DNA of 15,212 bases from Nitrospirota bacterium. Its GTDB lineage: Bacteria > Nitrospirota > CAKKRA01 > 9FT-COMBO-42-15. Position numbers and translations under genes: made by a program. Below are positions 13,922 to 15,212 of the stretch, one piece after another; position 1 is the first letter of the stretch; each line of letters begins with the position of its first letter. The notes beneath the pieces were generated by a model. The model did no database searches. It was not told where the DNA came from and was given only the letters and a program-made list of their open reading frames with translations. The DNA lies in assembly GCA_023248415.1 (NCBI GenBank), contig JAHFEP010000035.1:3390-18601 (forward strand), read 5' to 3'.

Positions 13922-13950
13922 AGTATAGCCTACAAAGTATACTGTGTCAA
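13922..13950 (-). promoter_or_regulatory. Sigma-70 promoter of the DUF948-YtxH operon
   Basis: On the minus strand, a perfect -35 TTGACA (13950-13945) and TATACT (13927-13922) are separated by 17 bases. The predicted start lies near 13915, giving a leader of about 13 bases that is essentially just the Shine-Dalgarno sequence. Confidence 0.75.
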
Positions 13951-14162
13951 ACTGTTATTATATTATATTTTATTTTGCAATTCTCAAAGAAAGCTATGAT
14001 TAAAGTATGAGAATTTAAGGGAAAAGCTCTTAAGGAACGAAAGGAGAGGATAGATATCCTTGCGGCAGAAAAAACGCACTTGATTATTCCATAATTATTA
14101 TTGAAGGGCTCATTAGTAATATTTAGAACATTTCATGCCTTTTTTTCAATCTAAAACATGAG
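13951..14162. other. Gene-free stretch with possible coding relic
   Basis: No intact gene is visible. A 27-codon open stretch on the plus strand (14011-14094) reads EFKGKALKERKERIDILAAE and ends at TAA, but it has no in-frame start. An AAAGGAGAGG inside it resembles a ribosome-binding site without a suitable start after it. It may be a fragment of a degraded gene, but I cannot assign a family. Confidence 0.25.
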
Positions 14163-14222
14163 CTATGCAAAGCTATGGGGTCGCAAAGCTGTGGAAAGCT
14201 GTAAACAATGAAAATTTGACCC
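14155..14222. mobile_element. Possible insertion-sequence end with tandem AAAGCTRT repeats
   Basis: Three near-identical units, GCAAAGCTATGG, GCAAAGCTGTGG and GAAAGCTGTAA, occur in a row between about 14167 and 14205. They are followed by CAATGAAAATTTGACCC (14206-14222). Repeated transposase-binding units next to a sequence ending TTTGACCC resemble IS21-type ends, but no transposase gene is in this window. The right edge coincides with the point where a signal-peptide gene stops making sense. Confidence 0.35.
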
Positions 14223-14312
14223 TCTTATCCTCACCGTTGATGGGTTTGTCTGGGACAACGCCGGAATGGCAACTGCGACGATGATGACCATCGGCAAGAG
14301 GATTCGTTTCAT
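14163..14312 (-). pseudogene. 5' fragment of a secreted-protein gene
   Basis: On the minus strand, AAAGGAAATCAT precedes ATG 14312. The first residues form a classic signal peptide, MKRILLPMVIIVAVAIPALS, followed by QTNPSTVRIRG. From about 14222 downward the frame enters the repeat-rich sequence that resembles an insertion-sequence end, and it stops at TAG (14165-14163) after 49 codons. The native part is GC-richer than the surrounding genes. The most likely reading is a gene truncated by an insertion or deletion, with the rest lost. The identity of the mature protein cannot be deduced. It lies on the same strand as, and downstream of, the cupin gene. Confidence 0.5.
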
Positions 14313-14504
14313 ATATGATTTCCTTTCTTTGTCGAACGTTTCAGATGACCAGCGCAGGCCATAAACGCAAGAATGAAAAATGTGTCAGGCTACTCCCGCG
14401 TCTGGTCGAGCCGGTTGTTATGGGTTGTTTTCATTTTCTTTCCATGGCTTAAATTTTCTTTGCAGTTAATTGCTTCTCTTTTTTTTTGTCTTCAATGCCG
14501 TTAT

Positions 14505-15032
14505 CTATTTTTTCCTCTTTTGACTGGCTGGCCACTTCTGCATGGTCTGCTTAGGCCACTTCTTTGCCACGTCTTCTTCGCCTTTATAATAATCCACCTT
14601 TGAGGAATTCTTGAATACTTCCAGAAAGGGAAGGATATTAATTTTGCCTGAGTCGGGATATTCACAAACGTCTATGCCAAAGGTTGTTCTTATATCCAGA
14701 TAAACACAGGGTGAGTCACTATGGTTATAAAGTTGATGAGCACCAGAAGGACCTTCTTCAAAAAAAATAATGTCTCCTTTGACGACATTTTCAAATCCTG
14801 CCGGTAATCTAAGTGTCGCCTCCCCTGAAATGATCATGAACAATTCCTCGGAGGCGCGGTGGAAATGATAAGGGAATGAAAATTTGCCAGAGTCCAACGA
14901 CACAATGTAAAATTCAAGGTTTTTAGAATTCACGAGCTTCCCCAGTCTGGGGCTCATATGCCACTCAAACTCAGGAATGCGCGATTTCTTTTTCTCAAAC
15001 GTCATATCCTGCCTATGAAAAACCTTTGGCAT
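14505..15032 (-). CDS. Cupin-domain protein
   Basis: This gene encodes 175 residues from ATG 15032, chosen because GGAGGT lies just before it; the upstream in-frame ATG at 15044 overlaps that site. The single cupin domain covers about 40-125. Motif 1 includes H56 and H58 in YHFHRASEE with E62 or E63 and G70. Motif 2 is GDIIFFEEGPSGAHQLYN (86-103) with H99. These residues could bind one metal ion. The C-terminus has VDYYKGEED, resembling the YxxGE ending common in uncharacterised single-cupin proteins, then a Lys-rich tail. No signal peptide is seen. Cupins cover enzymes and sugar- or small-molecule-binding proteins, so substrate and role are unknown. The 14313-14504 gap downstream holds no gene I can support. 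Confidence 0.85.
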   Translation of the reverse strand: MPKVFHRQDMTFEKKKSRIPEFEWHMSPRLGKLVNSKNLEFYIVSLDSGKFSFPYHFHRASEELFMIISGEATLRLPAGFENVVKGDIIFFEEGPSGAHQLYNHSDSPCVYLDIRTTFGIDVCEYPDSGKINILPFLEVFKNSSKVDYYKGEEDVAKKWPKQTMQKWPASQKRKK

Positions 15033-15152
15033 TTTTACCTCCATCTATTTATTTTTTCAACCATAACCAGTTATTAGACAGTTACAGTCCCAGACTATAC
15101 ATTGCAAACAACTAATATGCAATTTCGGATATTAGTCATTTTAGGTCGACAT

Positions 15153-15212
15153 TTATTTAAGAAGTGGGGCACTTTCCATATTTCTTATTTCCCTTTCCTC
15201 TGCCGCTTCAAT
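15153..15212 (-). CDS. Possible 3' end of a gene running off the window
   Basis: The minus strand is open from the window edge to TAA at 15155-15153, giving a 19-residue tail, IEAAEEREIRNMESAPLLK. The composition, with a charged helix and a short end, is plausible for a real C-terminus. It is too short to identify. The gene would lie 120 bases upstream of the cupin gene on the same strand. Confidence 0.3.
   Translation of the reverse strand: MEAAEEREIRNMESAPLLK

Noticed and set aside
14373..14603. 76-codon plus-strand ORF opposite the cupin gene
   Set aside because: Its second half is antisense to the cupin C-terminus, and the Phe/Leu-rich composition comes from reading A-rich Lys codons backwards.
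1..15212. CRISPR arrays, tRNA or rRNA genes, known riboswitches
   Set aside because: I saw no regularly spaced direct repeats, cloverleaf, rRNA motifs or conserved riboswitch cores on either strand. Weak or degenerate examples could still be missed by eye.

Overview
The window reads as chromosomal sequence from a low-GC, Gram-negative, probably anaerobic bacterium. The Gram-negative call rests on sigma-54 regulation, an exporter with a periplasmic adaptor and a secreted lytic transglycosylase. The DUF512 radical-SAM protein and the short GTCATT...AATGAC repeat clusters between genes would fit Nitrospirota or Desulfobacterota-type lineages. That placement is inference and cannot be settled from this sequence alone.

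Region 1 (1-5062, + strand) is the most interesting part. A cytosolic GAF-PAS histidine kinase and an NtrC-type sigma-54 activator form a two-gene operon behind a good sigma-70 promoter. The 236-bp gap after the activator holds two copies of the dyad GTGATT-N4-AATCAC and then a sigma-54 (-24/-12) promoter with exact GG-N10-GC spacing. That promoter lies just ahead of a three-gene set: a receiver-like protein whose phosphoacceptor Asp is Asn, an exported or membrane protein with a HEAAH motif and other features like M50 (site-2 protease) peptidases, and a secreted SLT-type lytic transglycosylase. I read this as a self-contained envelope-related regulon: kinase, activator, enhancer sites, sigma-54 promoter and effectors. 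I do not recognise it as a described system.

Region 2 (5086-9363, - strand) holds aroE (shikimate dehydrogenase), a DUF512 radical-SAM/PDZ protein, an AI-2E/PerM-family membrane protein and a small exported PsbP/DcrB-like protein. Two composite palindromic repeat elements (5950-6061 and 7463-7646) separate some of these genes.

Region 3 (9623-13153, + strand) is a TetR-regulated export operon: TetR repressor, DevC/MacB-like permease, LolD/MacB-like ATPase and an HlyD-type adaptor. A consensus promoter overlaps a near-perfect 19-bp palindrome just before tetR, which suggests autoregulation. A strong bidirectional terminator ends the operon.

Region 4 (13245-15212, mostly - strand) has a coupled DUF948-YtxH gene pair with a consensus promoter, then a stretch of more than 500 bp with decayed sequence. 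This stretch includes a signal-peptide gene cut off where sequence like an insertion-sequence end begins. A cupin protein follows, and the last bases may be the 3' end of another - strand gene.
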